Assembly: GCF_003287955.1 (NCBI RefSeq)
Contig: NZ_QMKP01000019.1
Coordinates: 1-63,886, forward strand
DNA: 63,886 bases
Source: Arthrobacter sp. AQ5-06
GTDB taxonomy: Bacteria; Actinomycetota; Actinomycetes; Actinomycetales; Micrococcaceae
Direction of reading: 5' to 3'
Shown here: positions 42,706 through 50,326 of the stretch, piece by piece
How positions within the stretch are numbered: position 1 is the stretch's first letter
Layout: every line of letters begins with the position of its first letter
Translations under genes and position numbers: made by a program
Notes under the pieces: model-generated
What the model was told of the DNA's origin: nothing
What the model saw: the letters and a program-made list of their open reading frames with translations, nothing else
Database searches by the model: none

Positions 42706-43287
42706 CTAAACAGCCACGGGAGTTTCCGCGAGCACGATCCGCTTGAGCCCGGCCACAACCTCGGCCGGCCGGCAGTCCGCGTCGAGCTGGACGAAGCCCG
42801 CGTATTCGGGCATGGAACGGTAGGCGTCGCGCAGGGCCACCAGGTCAGCCAGCGTCTCCGAATCGGTGCCGCGGGCCACGATGCGCTCGTGTGCCAACGC
42901 AGGTTCAACATCCAGGTGCACCACTGCGTCAGGCTCCGGCAGGGACGAAATCAGGCAGGGGAGCACGCGGCCACGCGGCAGACCTTTGGCAGTGCGCAGG
43001 GCCAGCTGGCAGTGGAGGTGCCGGTCCATCACCACCAGGCCGTCGAAGCGGCTGGCCCGGGCGTGGGATACAAGCACGTTGGCCACGCGGAGGGTGGTCT
43101 CCGCGGCGTCGGCCATGCGGCGCGGCCAGCGGATACCCAGCCGTTCAGCCAGCACGGACATGCTCCGCCTGCCGGCGTGGTTGCTGAGCAGCAGGGCGTT
43201 TTCGCCGTCAGCCTGGGCCGCATCTACCAAGGCGCGGGCAGCCGTGGATTTTCCTGAGCCGTCTATTCCGGTTAAGACAATGAGCAC
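42706..43287 (-). CDS. Thymidylate-kinase-like P-loop kinase
   Basis: 193 residues from GTG 43287 with AAAGGAGG just upstream; the ATG two bases earlier is in a frame that stops at once. The N-terminus LIVLTGIDGSGKSTAARAL is a Walker A of the dTMP-kinase type. The DR(H/Y) motif is VVMDRHLHCQLALR and the lid region VHLDVEPALAHERIVARG. The shortness suggests a dNMP kinase-like or related phosphotransferase; genuine dTMP kinase activity is uncertain. Confidence 0.75.
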   Translation of the reverse strand: MLIVLTGIDGSGKSTAARALVDAAQADGENALLLSNHAGRRSMSVLAERLGIRWPRRMADAAETTLRVANVLVSHARASRFDGLVVMDRHLHCQLALRTAKGLPRGRVLPCLISSLPEPDAVVHLDVEPALAHERIVARGTDSETLADLVALRDAYRSMPEYAGFVQLDADCRPAEVVAGLKRIVLAETPVAV

Positions 43288-43405
43288 ATGGCCTCCTTTC
43301 GCCACTGGTTTAACGCAGGGACAGCGTGATCGTCCCGTCATGAGGCGGAGGTCACATTAAACTGACGTCCGGACGGTGCCTTCAACGGGCCGGCAGCCAC
43401 ACCAA

Positions 43406-43468
43406 GAGTTTTTGTCCAGATAACGTGCCCAAACCGGCGTTTTTGGCACGTTATCTGGACAAAAACTC
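43406..43468. repeat. Perfect 24-bp inverted repeat in the leader of the 43489 gene
   Basis: Positions 43406-43429 are exactly complementary to 43445-43468, with a 15-base loop (430-444). The arms contain GTCCAGATAACGTGCC / GGCACGTTATCTGGAC. The hairpin ends 21 bases before the ATG at 43489 and directly precedes its Shine-Dalgarno sequence (CCCGGAGAACGGGG). It could be a repetitive palindrome or a 5'-UTR regulator. Confidence 0.9.
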
Positions 43469-43488
43469 CCGGAGAACGGGGATCTTCG

Positions 43489-43881
43489 ATGCAGTTAGCC
43501 CAGCTTGCCGCGACTACCGCGTGCGTACTTTTGGCCGCGCTCGCGGTTTTTCAGGCCACCCTGATTGCGGGAACACCGCTGGGAAGGTTCGCGTGGGGCG
43601 GTCAGCACAACGTCCTCCCGGCCAAGCTGCGGATCGGCAGCGCCACCTCGATTGTCCTTTACGTCCTCTTCGCCTATGTCGCGCTGGCCCGCGCTGGCAT
43701 GGCGGCTCCGCTGGTGAACCAAGACTTCACGGATGTCTTCTGTTGGGTGCTGACGGCGTATTTCGCGGTGGGCATCGTGCTGAATGGAATCTCCCGCAGC
43801 AAGCCGGAACGACTGGTCATGACGCCCACCGTCGTACTCCTGACGGCGTTGTACCTGGTCCTGTCCCTGAACCAGGGATAA
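43489..43881 (+). CDS. Four-helix membrane protein
   Basis: 130 residues, about four hydrophobic helices (LAATTACVLLAALAVFQATL, TSIVLYVLFAYVALA, DVFCWVLTAYFAVGIVLNGI, TPTVVLLTALYLVLSL). The central GRFAWGGQHNVLPAKLRIGS and GISRSKPERLVMTPT segments recur in conserved actinobacterial membrane proteins of unknown function. Its leader holds a perfect 24-bp hairpin. Confidence 0.75.
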   Translation: MQLAQLAATTACVLLAALAVFQATLIAGTPLGRFAWGGQHNVLPAKLRIGSATSIVLYVLFAYVALARAGMAAPLVNQDFTDVFCWVLTAYFAVGIVLNGISRSKPERLVMTPTVVLLTALYLVLSLNQG

Positions 43882-43918
43882 CGGATTAAGTCCGGCGGGC
43901 CAAGGTTAAACCGACGAC

Positions 43919-43942
43919 GACGGCGGCCAGCCGGCCGCCGTC
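43919..43942. terminator. Bidirectional terminator
   Basis: GACGGCGGCC and GGCCGCCGTC form a perfect 10-bp stem with a 4-base loop between two convergent genes (ends 43881 and 43965). Confidence 0.75.
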
Positions 43943-43964
43943 GAACGTTAACGAGGGAGGCGTC

Positions 43965-44303
43965 TTAGCTGCAGAACTTTGTGAAGGCGGCGCCGGCTTC
44001 CTGGTACTCAGCCCCCAGCTCGGTGAGCTTGGCCTCGTCCGGGGCTTCCTTGGCGGACTCATCGGTGAACTCGATGATGGATCCGAGCGCAGGCTTAAGG
44101 TCATCGGACGCCACAGCTTCGATGGGCCGGATCTGGTTGGCGAGGCGCACCAGGCCGGTCTTGCCCACGTTGTTCGCGGGGTTCGACAGGACAGCCTTGA
44201 CGCGGTCGCAGGTTTCGGTGGTGGAAAGTTTTGTGGGCGTTGTGCACGCAGAAGCGGAAAGCACGAGGCCGGCAGCGATCAGGGCGGTGGCGAGTTTCTT
44301 CAT
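43965..44303 (-). CDS. Small putative lipoprotein
   Basis: 112 residues from ATG 44303. Signal peptide KKLATALIAAGLVLSASAC with a lipobox (SASAC, Cys20) and a further pair of cysteines in the mature part (TETCDRV near the start, TKFCS at the end), which may form a disulfide. The rest is helical. No family recognised. Confidence 0.7.
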   Translation of the reverse strand: MKKLATALIAAGLVLSASACTTPTKLSTTETCDRVKAVLSNPANNVGKTGLVRLANQIRPIEAVASDDLKPALGSIIEFTDESAKEAPDEAKLTELGAEYQEAGAAFTKFCS

Positions 44304-44513
44304 GGGTCCCTCAGTAGTTGATTGAGGTTTCGATTGTAAGCAGAGACCGCTGCAGCTTGCCGATCCGTGGGCTCCGGCGGGCGGAGTGTGACCGCGCAGG
44401 GAGGGGGGTCCAGACTCTGGCGGACCGGTTCGCAGGGTGCCTAGACTGGCAGGATAGCCGTGCGGGCCTGCCGCATGTTGGCCTGTGCGGATCGCCCAAT
44501 TCAAGGAAGAATC

Positions 44514-45458
44514 ATGGCCAGCACAACCCAGAATTCAGGAAAAGTACAACGCCGTACCGCCATTGGGTTCATCGCGCTGATGGGGCTTTTGGCACCTGTC
44601 CTCCCGGCGTCAGCTTCGCCGCCAGCAGACTCAGTCATTGTGCTCAAGGGCGCCACGTCCGCCGAGGGGATTGCCGCCGGCAAGGGAACCACCTTCTACG
44701 CCGGAGACTTGGCTCTCGGAGACATTTACCGCGGCGACATCCGCGAGGGTACCGCGGAACTGTTCATCGACGTCTCCGACTTTGACTCCCAGTCCCGGGC
44801 CGCCGTCGGTATGAAGGCCGATACCCGCAACAACCTGCTGTTTGTAGCGGGCGGCGGCACCGGCAAGGCCTTCGTCTACGACACTGAATCGGGCGAACCG
44901 GTGGATGACTTCACGCTGGCTCCGGGGTTCATCAACGACGTCGCCCTGACGCGGGATGGCGCCTGGTTCACCAACTCGGCCGCTGGCGAGCTTTACTTCC
45001 TCCCGGTGGGCAGACACGGCGAGCTGGGGACGGTTGAGACTCTTCCGCTGAACGGGCCGGCTGCCGAGCTGACCGGTCCCTTCAACCTCAACGGCATTGC
45101 CGCTGCCAAGGGCGACCGTGTCCTGATTGTGGCTCATTCGAGCAACAGGACCCTATATACCGTGGATCCGGAGACCGGCGCCAGCGCGAAGATCAATGGT
45201 GTGGATGTGCCGAATGTTGACGGCATCCTGGTCCGTGGCCTCACGGTCTGGGCGGTGCAGAACATGCTGAACAAGATCGTCCGGATCGACCTGTCCAGCG
45301 ATCTCTCGTCCGGCGAGATCGAAGACATCATCACCAGCCCCGCTTTCGATGTTCCCACCACGGTGGCGCGGTTCGGGAACACCCTGGCGGCCGTGAATGC
45401 GCAGTTCAACCGCCCGGCCAGCCCGTATGAAGTGGTGCTTGTGCCCGCCCGCGACTAG
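44514..45458 (+). CDS. Secreted SMP-30/NHL-like beta-propeller protein
   Basis: 314 residues from ATG 44514. A signal peptide (about 1-35, IGFIALMGLLAPVLPASASP) is followed by repeated propeller-like strands: TSAEGIAAGKGTTFYAGDL, GFINDVALTRDGAWFTNSA, FNLNGIAAAKGDRVLIVAH, NVDGILVRGLTVWAVQN. This resembles the SMP-30/gluconolactonase superfamily, but the metal-binding residues are not obvious. Extracellular; substrate unknown. Confidence 0.75.
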   Translation: MASTTQNSGKVQRRTAIGFIALMGLLAPVLPASASPPADSVIVLKGATSAEGIAAGKGTTFYAGDLALGDIYRGDIREGTAELFIDVSDFDSQSRAAVGMKADTRNNLLFVAGGGTGKAFVYDTESGEPVDDFTLAPGFINDVALTRDGAWFTNSAAGELYFLPVGRHGELGTVETLPLNGPAAELTGPFNLNGIAAAKGDRVLIVAHSSNRTLYTVDPETGASAKINGVDVPNVDGILVRGLTVWAVQNMLNKIVRIDLSSDLSSGEIEDIITSPAFDVPTTVARFGNTLAAVNAQFNRPASPYEVVLVPARD

Positions 45459-45476
45459 GCGAATCACGTAGGCGAA

Positions 45477-45949
45477 TTACGCAAGGACGGTCCTGCCCCG
45501 CACGAACGGTGCTGGGTAGGACCGCACATGCGGGTCCGGGCAGTCGATGCCACGTACGGCGGCGGGTGGTGCCTTAGGAGCGACTCCGCCCGTCAGCGAT
45601 CGCCCAGGGAGCAGGTCGCCCACCTTCTCCACCATGCCCTGCGGCTGGTACTCCAGCGTGAGGGACAGCTGGGTTTTGTTGCCACCGGTTTCGGAGAATT
45701 CCAGTTCGTGGCGCCTTCGGTGGACGCCCACGCAACCCTGCGGTCCGGGATCTGCTCCGAGATCCTGGCATCCCAGCGCCGGCGGACCCCGGCGATGTGC
45801 GCCACCCAGGTCAGGCGGTCGTCGCTGAGTTGGGTCACGCTCTCCACGCCGTCCATAAAGTGCGGAAAATCCTCGAACTGCGTCCACTGGTTATAGGCCG
45901 CGCCCACTGGTACGTCCACCACAATCCGCTTCTCCACTTTGCTGCTCAC
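45477..45949 (-). pseudogene. SRPBCC-family (cyclase/dehydrase) protein, frameshifted
   Basis: From ATG 45949 the frame gives KVEKRIVVDVPVGAAYNQWT, QFEDFPHFMDGVESVTQL and RVAWASTEGATN. One base is lost near 45710; LEFSETGGNKTQLSLTLEY and QPQGMVEKVGDLL continue in another frame. After that the family's C-terminal helix is replaced by unrelated residues. The normal protein would be about 150 residues. Confidence 0.75.
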
Positions 45950-45988
45950 AACGTGTCCTTTGACTGGAACGGTCTGATGACAAACTGG

Positions 45989-46123
45989 CTAGTCTTCGTC
46001 TGTGTCGGCGCCTTCGGCGGGCTCCTGCGAGTGCATGCGGATGTCGGTGGGATCCGCGGTCTCATCCCCTTCGGCCGGGGCCTCGCTGTGGATGCGCTGT
46101 GCCACTACTGGCTTTTCCTTCAT
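45989..46123 (-). CDS. 44-residue acidic protein with an internal repeat
   Basis: ATG 46123 to TAG 45989-45991 encodes 44 residues, strongly acidic towards the end. A small repeat is visible: RIHSEAPAEGDE and RMHSQEPAEGAD. It lies directly upstream of the SRPBCC relic on the same strand. Similar tiny acidic proteins are common next to stress genes, but I cannot name a family. Confidence 0.5.
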   Translation of the reverse strand: MKEKPVVAQRIHSEAPAEGDETADPTDIRMHSQEPAEGADTDED

Positions 46124-46251
46124 GTCAACCGCTCCCGTGGTGTGTGTGGATGTGCCTCAATCATCATTCAGCGCCTCCCGAAGCAGGGTGTCAATAACCC
46201 CGTGGACCTATGGCGGTGGCGGGGTTTTGTGCTGGACTGGTGACGCATTGT

Positions 46252-46618
46252 GCCGATTCATCCTAAGCTCTACGGCCAGCCGGTTCAGCCGGCTGGCCGT
46301 GCCCTCAAGGAAGCGATCGAGGCCTCGGACGGCATCCTGTTTGTGTCGCCCGACTACAACCGCTCCATTCCGGGAGCCCTCAAGAATGCCATCGACTGGG
46401 CATCGCCGCCCTGGGTACCAACTGCTTCGCGCGCAAGCCGACCGGCATCATCGGCGCCTCGCCGGGCAGCATCGGCACGGCCGTGATGCTGTCCTCCATG
46501 CGCAGTGTGTTGAGCTTCCTAAACGCGCCCCAGCTGAACGCCCCGGGGCGCATCGGCGACCTCGAGCCGGACCCGGAGAAGCTGTCCCGACAGGCCTGTT
46601 GCGCCAGGCCTACCGCGG
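46252..46618 (+). pseudogene. NADPH-dependent FMN reductase fragment
   Basis: The first frame reads EAIEASDGILFVSPDYNRSI and PGALKNAIDWAS. After a shift near 46405 the second frame reads NCFARKPTGIIGASPGSIGT, then SVLSFLNAPQLNAP. These are the flavin-binding and loop segments of NAD(P)H:FMN reductases. The first ~40 residues and the C-terminus are gone. Confidence 0.8.
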
Positions 46619-46626
46619 TAGGGGCG

Positions 46627-47100
46627 TCAGTCCAGGGGAAGGGTTACCGTCACGGTGGTGCCCTGCCCTGGTTGCGAACAGACGCTGACGGTGCCGCCGG
46701 CCTCATGCACTGCCACGGACATCAGCCGCAGCCCGTAGCCGTGGTTCTTGCCGCTTAACGCGAGTTCGCAGTCGAAGCCCGTGCCGTCGTCGGACACCAC
46801 AAGACGGATGCCGTGGCCAACCGCAGATAACTGGACGGTGAGCTCGCCGGCGTCGGAGTACTTGAAGGCGTTGCTCAGTGCTTCGCGCGCCGATTGGTAG
46901 AGGAGGGACGCGCAGTCCGCCGGGATCTCGATGCCCCAGTGCGGAGTATCCCAGCGGACTGCCACTCCTTGCTGACGGAGAGGGCCGGTCAACCGGTCAA
47001 TGCAACCGGCCAGCCCCAAGGTGTGGAAGTCGAGCGGGTGGTGATCAGTGATCACTCCTCCCACCGCGACTACTTCTTCCAGAGCTGATTCGTTCCCCAT
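46627..47100 (-). CDS. Histidine-kinase ATPase domain, probably truncated
   Basis: 157 residues from ATG 47100. A GHKL ATPase with N box YQSAREALSNAFKYSD, G1 SDDGTGFDCE and G2 KNHGYGLRLMSVAVHEAGG is preceded by a short HPLDFHTLGLAGCIDRL region like the linker of NarL-type (HisKA_3) kinases. The sensor and phospho-acceptor helix are missing, so it cannot be a normal kinase. Flanking pseudogenes suggest a 5'-truncated remnant, although an ATPase-only protein is possible. Confidence 0.65.
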   Translation of the reverse strand: MGNESALEEVVAVGGVITDHHPLDFHTLGLAGCIDRLTGPLRQQGVAVRWDTPHWGIEIPADCASLLYQSAREALSNAFKYSDAGELTVQLSAVGHGIRLVVSDDGTGFDCELALSGKNHGYGLRLMSVAVHEAGGTVSVCSQPGQGTTVTVTLPLD

Positions 47101-47371
47101 GAATCTTCCTGCTTCCCTGCCGCCTCTTTTGGTGATGTATCCAGAGTGGACCCCCAACTGCAGGGGATCCGAAGGGATACCTCAAGATCGGCTCAAAATT
47201 TTCCGGGAGTGTTCCGTACCGTCCTGCCCATGTCAGCGTCTCTGCCGGGCCGGATCTTTGTTAATAGGGCAGGCAAGCGCGCCAGCGGAGGTTGCGCGTG
47301 CGACGGCGGGCGGCAGCTCAGCGCGACCTGCGGCTTCTCAGCACCACCCGCCCTAAACCGCGCTGTGTTGA

Positions 47372-48634
47372 GTGCTTCTTTACCAAAGCTTGCGCCTCCG
47401 TTGTTGGTTCTCTGCTGATCGATTGAGCTGGCACTGGAAAAGTTATGGGAAACAAGAATTCGACGACTTTTCCCGTGGAGACAATTTACCTAATGTGCGC
47501 TGCGTCACAACTTTATACAATTACCTGCGCTTTCGACCGCAGTTTCCCGGCTTCCATTGGCGCCCTTTCCGGGCCCGGATCCCCGTGATCACGGTACTTA
47601 TTCCGGCGCACAATGAGGCTGTGGGCATCCGCGAAACCCTGACATCGCTGAAATTTCAGAGCCACCTTCCGGACAGGGTGATTGTTGTGGCGGACAATTG
47701 CACGGATGCCACCGAGGAAATTGCCCTCGCGGAGGGCGCAGAGGTCCTCCGCACCGAGGGTAATTCCGATAAGAAGGCTGGCGCCCTGAACTTCGTGCTT
47801 GGCCGTCTCCTGCCGGGTGCCGAATCCGAGGACATGATCCTCATCCAAGATGCGGATTCTCAGCTGTCCCGTGACTTTATCGAGCGGGCCGTAGCCCATC
47901 TGCAGCGCGATTCCCGGCTCGGCGCCGTCGGTGGTGTTTTCCGCGGCGGTCACGGTGGCGGCTTCGTGGGGCACCTGCAGCGGAATGAATACGCGCGGTA
48001 TGCCCGCGACGTAAAACGGCTCAAGGGTAAATGCCTGGTGGTTACCGGTACCGCCGCCCTGTTCCGCGCCCGGACACTGCGCGATGTGATCGCGGCCCGG
48101 CTGGACGGGTCACTGCCGCCGGGAAATGGCCGCGGCGGGGTCTATGACACCTCCGTCCTGACCGAGGACAACGAACTGTCGTTTGCCCTGCTCACGCTGT
48201 GTTACCGCATAAAATCGCCTGCGGACTGCACCTTGGTGACCGAGGTGATGCCGTCCTGGCGCGATCTGGGGGCTCAGCGGCTCCGGTGGAAGCGCGGAGC
48301 GGTGGAGAACTGCGTGCAGTACGGCTGGACCCGGGTCACGCGGCCCTACTGGGGACGTCAGATCCTGGCCATGTTTGGCGTCCTGGTGACGCTGGGCTAC
48401 TTCAGCACGGTGGCGATTGCACTGGGCACGGGGGCCGGGCTGAACATTCAGCCGTTCTGGCTGGCCGTGACCGGTGTCTTCGTGATCGAACGTGTGGTCA
48501 CGGTGCGGCTGCGGGGATGGAAATACATGCTCGCCGCCGCGACCATGTACGAGCTGGTGATCGACCTGTTCCTGCAGGTGGTCCATGCAAAGGCGTACCT
48601 GGACGCAGCCCTCAACAAGAAGAAAGCCTGGTAA
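47372..48634 (+). CDS. Membrane-associated family 2 glycosyltransferase
   Basis: Up to 420 residues. The GT-A domain has ITVLIPAHNEAVGIRETLTS, VVADNCTDAT, IQDADSQLS (DxD) and later LTEDNELSFAL (TED) and QRLRWKRGAVEN (QxxRW). Two to four C-terminal membrane helices follow. The start is uncertain: GTG 47372 opens the frame, but the AT-rich stretch 47440-47520 reads like a leader, and a start near 47590 would still keep the catalytic domain. It is followed after 5 bases by a 54-residue LAxTG protein. Role probably in cell-surface polysaccharide. Confidence 0.8.
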   Translation: MLLYQSLRLRCWFSADRLSWHWKSYGKQEFDDFSRGDNLPNVRCVTTLYNYLRFRPQFPGFHWRPFRARIPVITVLIPAHNEAVGIRETLTSLKFQSHLPDRVIVVADNCTDATEEIALAEGAEVLRTEGNSDKKAGALNFVLGRLLPGAESEDMILIQDADSQLSRDFIERAVAHLQRDSRLGAVGGVFRGGHGGGFVGHLQRNEYARYARDVKRLKGKCLVVTGTAALFRARTLRDVIAARLDGSLPPGNGRGGVYDTSVLTEDNELSFALLTLCYRIKSPADCTLVTEVMPSWRDLGAQRLRWKRGAVENCVQYGWTRVTRPYWGRQILAMFGVLVTLGYFSTVAIALGTGAGLNIQPFWLAVTGVFVIERVVTVRLRGWKYMLAAATMYELVIDLFLQVVHAKAYLDAALNKKKAW

Positions 48635-48639
48635 CAACC

Positions 48640-48804
48640 ATGTATGACAACCCAGCAGCTCCTGCCGCGGCAGGAATTGGCTCCGGAACCCTCGCTATGA
48701 CCGGTGCCGGTGACCTGTTCTGGCTGGCCCTTGCCGCCTTCGCGCTCCTGGCGCTGGGCCTGGCCATCAAGCGGATCGTCCCCGTCCGCGGCGACAAATC
48801 CTAG
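48640..48804 (+). CDS. 54-residue protein with a LAxTG sorting-like signal
   Basis: ATG 48640 lies 5 bases after the glycosyltransferase stop. After a Pro/Ala/Gly-rich N-terminus, residues 18-22 are LAMTG, followed by a hydrophobic helix (DLFWLALAAFALLALGLAI) and a basic tail (KRIVPVRGDK). That is the arrangement of a sortase signal; LAxTG is the class E type of high-GC actinobacteria. There is no obvious signal peptide. It is presumably co-translated with the glycosyltransferase. Confidence 0.7.
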   Translation: MYDNPAAPAAAGIGSGTLAMTGAGDLFWLALAAFALLALGLAIKRIVPVRGDKS

Positions 48805-48841
48805 ACTGTTCCGCCGCAAGAGCTGATCAGAGCACAAGACT

Positions 48842-48871
48842 GCAGGGCGCCCGGTGATCCGGACGCCCTGC
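48842..48871. terminator. Hairpin between convergent genes
   Basis: GCAGGGCG (48842-48849) and CGCCCTGC (48864-48871) form an 8-bp stem with a 14-base loop between the LAxTG gene and the GH16 gene. Confidence 0.6.
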
Positions 48872-48894
48872 CCTCATGTCTGGGCCGAGAGGCG

Positions 48895-49980
48895 TCAGGT
48901 GACCACACGGAGGACGCTGGAGCAGCCGCCGGTGTCGCACACCTTGTACGTGGTGGTGTTGCCGCCCTTGAACTTGTTGACGTAGTTCCCGTTGTTGGGC
49001 ACGGTCTTCTGGACCCCGTTGATCCACAGCGTCACGTTGGAGCCCGTGGCGCCGGTCCATTTCAGCGTGGTGGTGTTCACGCCCTTGGCCTTGGTGGTGG
49101 CGGCGGACAGTTTGATGGCCGACGCCGGTGGGGGCGGCGGTACGGTGGCGGTGGGGACGAAGGAGAAGTCTCGGACCACTACGGATTCCGGCTTCACGCG
49201 GGCGGGATCCCCGCCTCCGCCGCCGGTGACCCACAGGTTGAAGTGGACCTGCTCCTTCGCCGGCACCGGAACTGTGGATCCCTGCAGGACCGTGCGCTTC
49301 AGGAGGGTGCCGGTGAAGCCCTGGCCGGCGAATGTTTCGAAAGTCAGCATGCCCGGTTCCCACACCATCCGGTGTGTGGTGATGGGGCTGGCGGTGACAT
49401 CGAAAACTACGGTGTTATTGCCTTGGCCGGGAGGCTTGGTGGCGTCGAACCAGTACCCGTGGCCCTGGGTGACCGGCCACGATTCGCCGTAGGCCGCTCC
49501 GCCGCCCCAGGCTGACGCCTCGCAAAGGTCGATTTCGTTGTAGCCGGGCTCGGCCAGGGGGTCGTAGGTGAACAGGCAGCCCCAGACGACTTCTTTCTGC
49601 AACACGCTGAGGTTCTTCTCCACGGTGGTGCTGTAGGTTCCATAGCCGAACCCTTGGCGGGTGGACTGGAATTCCGCGCCCACCGGCGCCCCACCCGTGG
49701 GGTTGGTGAGCTTCAGGGTGACGTAGCCGTTCGCGTCAGGGTTGCTGACGTTGGCGGCGTCAAACAGCCTGTTGTACTGCGGCGCCCCGCCCCAAAAACG
49801 CTTTTCCCAGTTGAAGCCCTTCCACGCGAAGTTCCCGGCCGGGCCGGGGTCCGGCGGTGTGGTTTCGGCGGCCTGGGCGGATGGGATGCACCCCAGCATG
49901 GCCAGGCCCGCGGCCGCCACCATGGCCAGGGCTCTCATCGGATGGATGGAATGTGAGACAGGTAACCGAAAAGAAGCCAT
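48895..49980 (-). CDS. Secreted GH16-family glycoside hydrolase with C-terminal Fn3-like domain
   Basis: 361 residues; AAGGGA lies 6 bases before the ATG. A signal peptide ends near SAQAAE (residue ~38). The GH16 fold contains NRLFDAANVSNPDANGYVTL and the catalytic motif EIDLCE (149-154: nucleophile Glu149, Asp151, acid/base Glu154). PGMLTFETFAGQG and VHFNLWVTGGGG follow. A Pro-rich linker (PPPPP) leads to a Fn3/CBM-like domain with cysteines (CDTGGC). Likely substrate is a beta-glucan or related polysaccharide, perhaps made by the nearby GT2. Confidence 0.85.
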   Translation of the reverse strand: MASFRLPVSHSIHPMRALAMVAAAGLAMLGCIPSAQAAETTPPDPGPAGNFAWKGFNWEKRFWGGAPQYNRLFDAANVSNPDANGYVTLKLTNPTGGAPVGAEFQSTRQGFGYGTYSTTVEKNLSVLQKEVVWGCLFTYDPLAEPGYNEIDLCEASAWGGGAAYGESWPVTQGHGYWFDATKPPGQGNNTVVFDVTASPITTHRMVWEPGMLTFETFAGQGFTGTLLKRTVLQGSTVPVPAKEQVHFNLWVTGGGGGDPARVKPESVVVRDFSFVPTATVPPPPPASAIKLSAATTKAKGVNTTTLKWTGATGSNVTLWINGVQKTVPNNGNYVNKFKGGNTTTYKVCDTGGCSSVLRVVT

Positions 49981-50107
49981 GCAACGTCCCTTACGTCTTG
50001 TTCCCCAGCGAGCAGCTTTGCGCCCCCATTGAGCACACGTTGATCATCAGCCACAGCAGTCACAGAACGCAATAGCCTAAATGCATCTGATTGGATGCCA
50101 ACCAAAT

Positions 50108-50153
50108 CCTCAAGAAATACGCAATATATTTCGAACCTCAAGAATTCCGCAAT
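50108..50153. repeat. Direct repeats in the GH16 / response-regulator promoter region
   Basis: CCTCAAGAAATACGCAAT (50108-50125) and CCTCAAGAATTCCGCAAT (50136-50153) match at 16 of 18 positions, 28 bp apart. CAAGAAAT (50111-50118) is also inverted as ATTTCTTG (50152-50159). The surrounding 346 bp (49981-50326) is AT-rich and gene-free. OmpR-type regulators bind tandem direct repeats, and one is encoded next door. Confidence 0.65.
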
Positions 50154-50326
50154 TTCTTGCAAAATGGAATTTTTGCTCCCAGAACGGTGTGTAGGCTCAC
50201 TAATTAGGCCGACTCCTCCGTATCGCTGAAATAACCACCCTCTTGGTGCTCACCGACGAATAGACCACGAAATGGCTGGGATGGTGCGTTGCGTCGGCAG
50301 GAAATTATCAAACTTTGGGGGCAAAG

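Noticed and set aside
47494..47510. CRP-like TGTGC-N6-TCACA site near the start of the GT2 gene
   Set aside because: It has a mismatch and lies inside the possible coding frame; it would matter only if the gene starts further downstream, which is unresolved.
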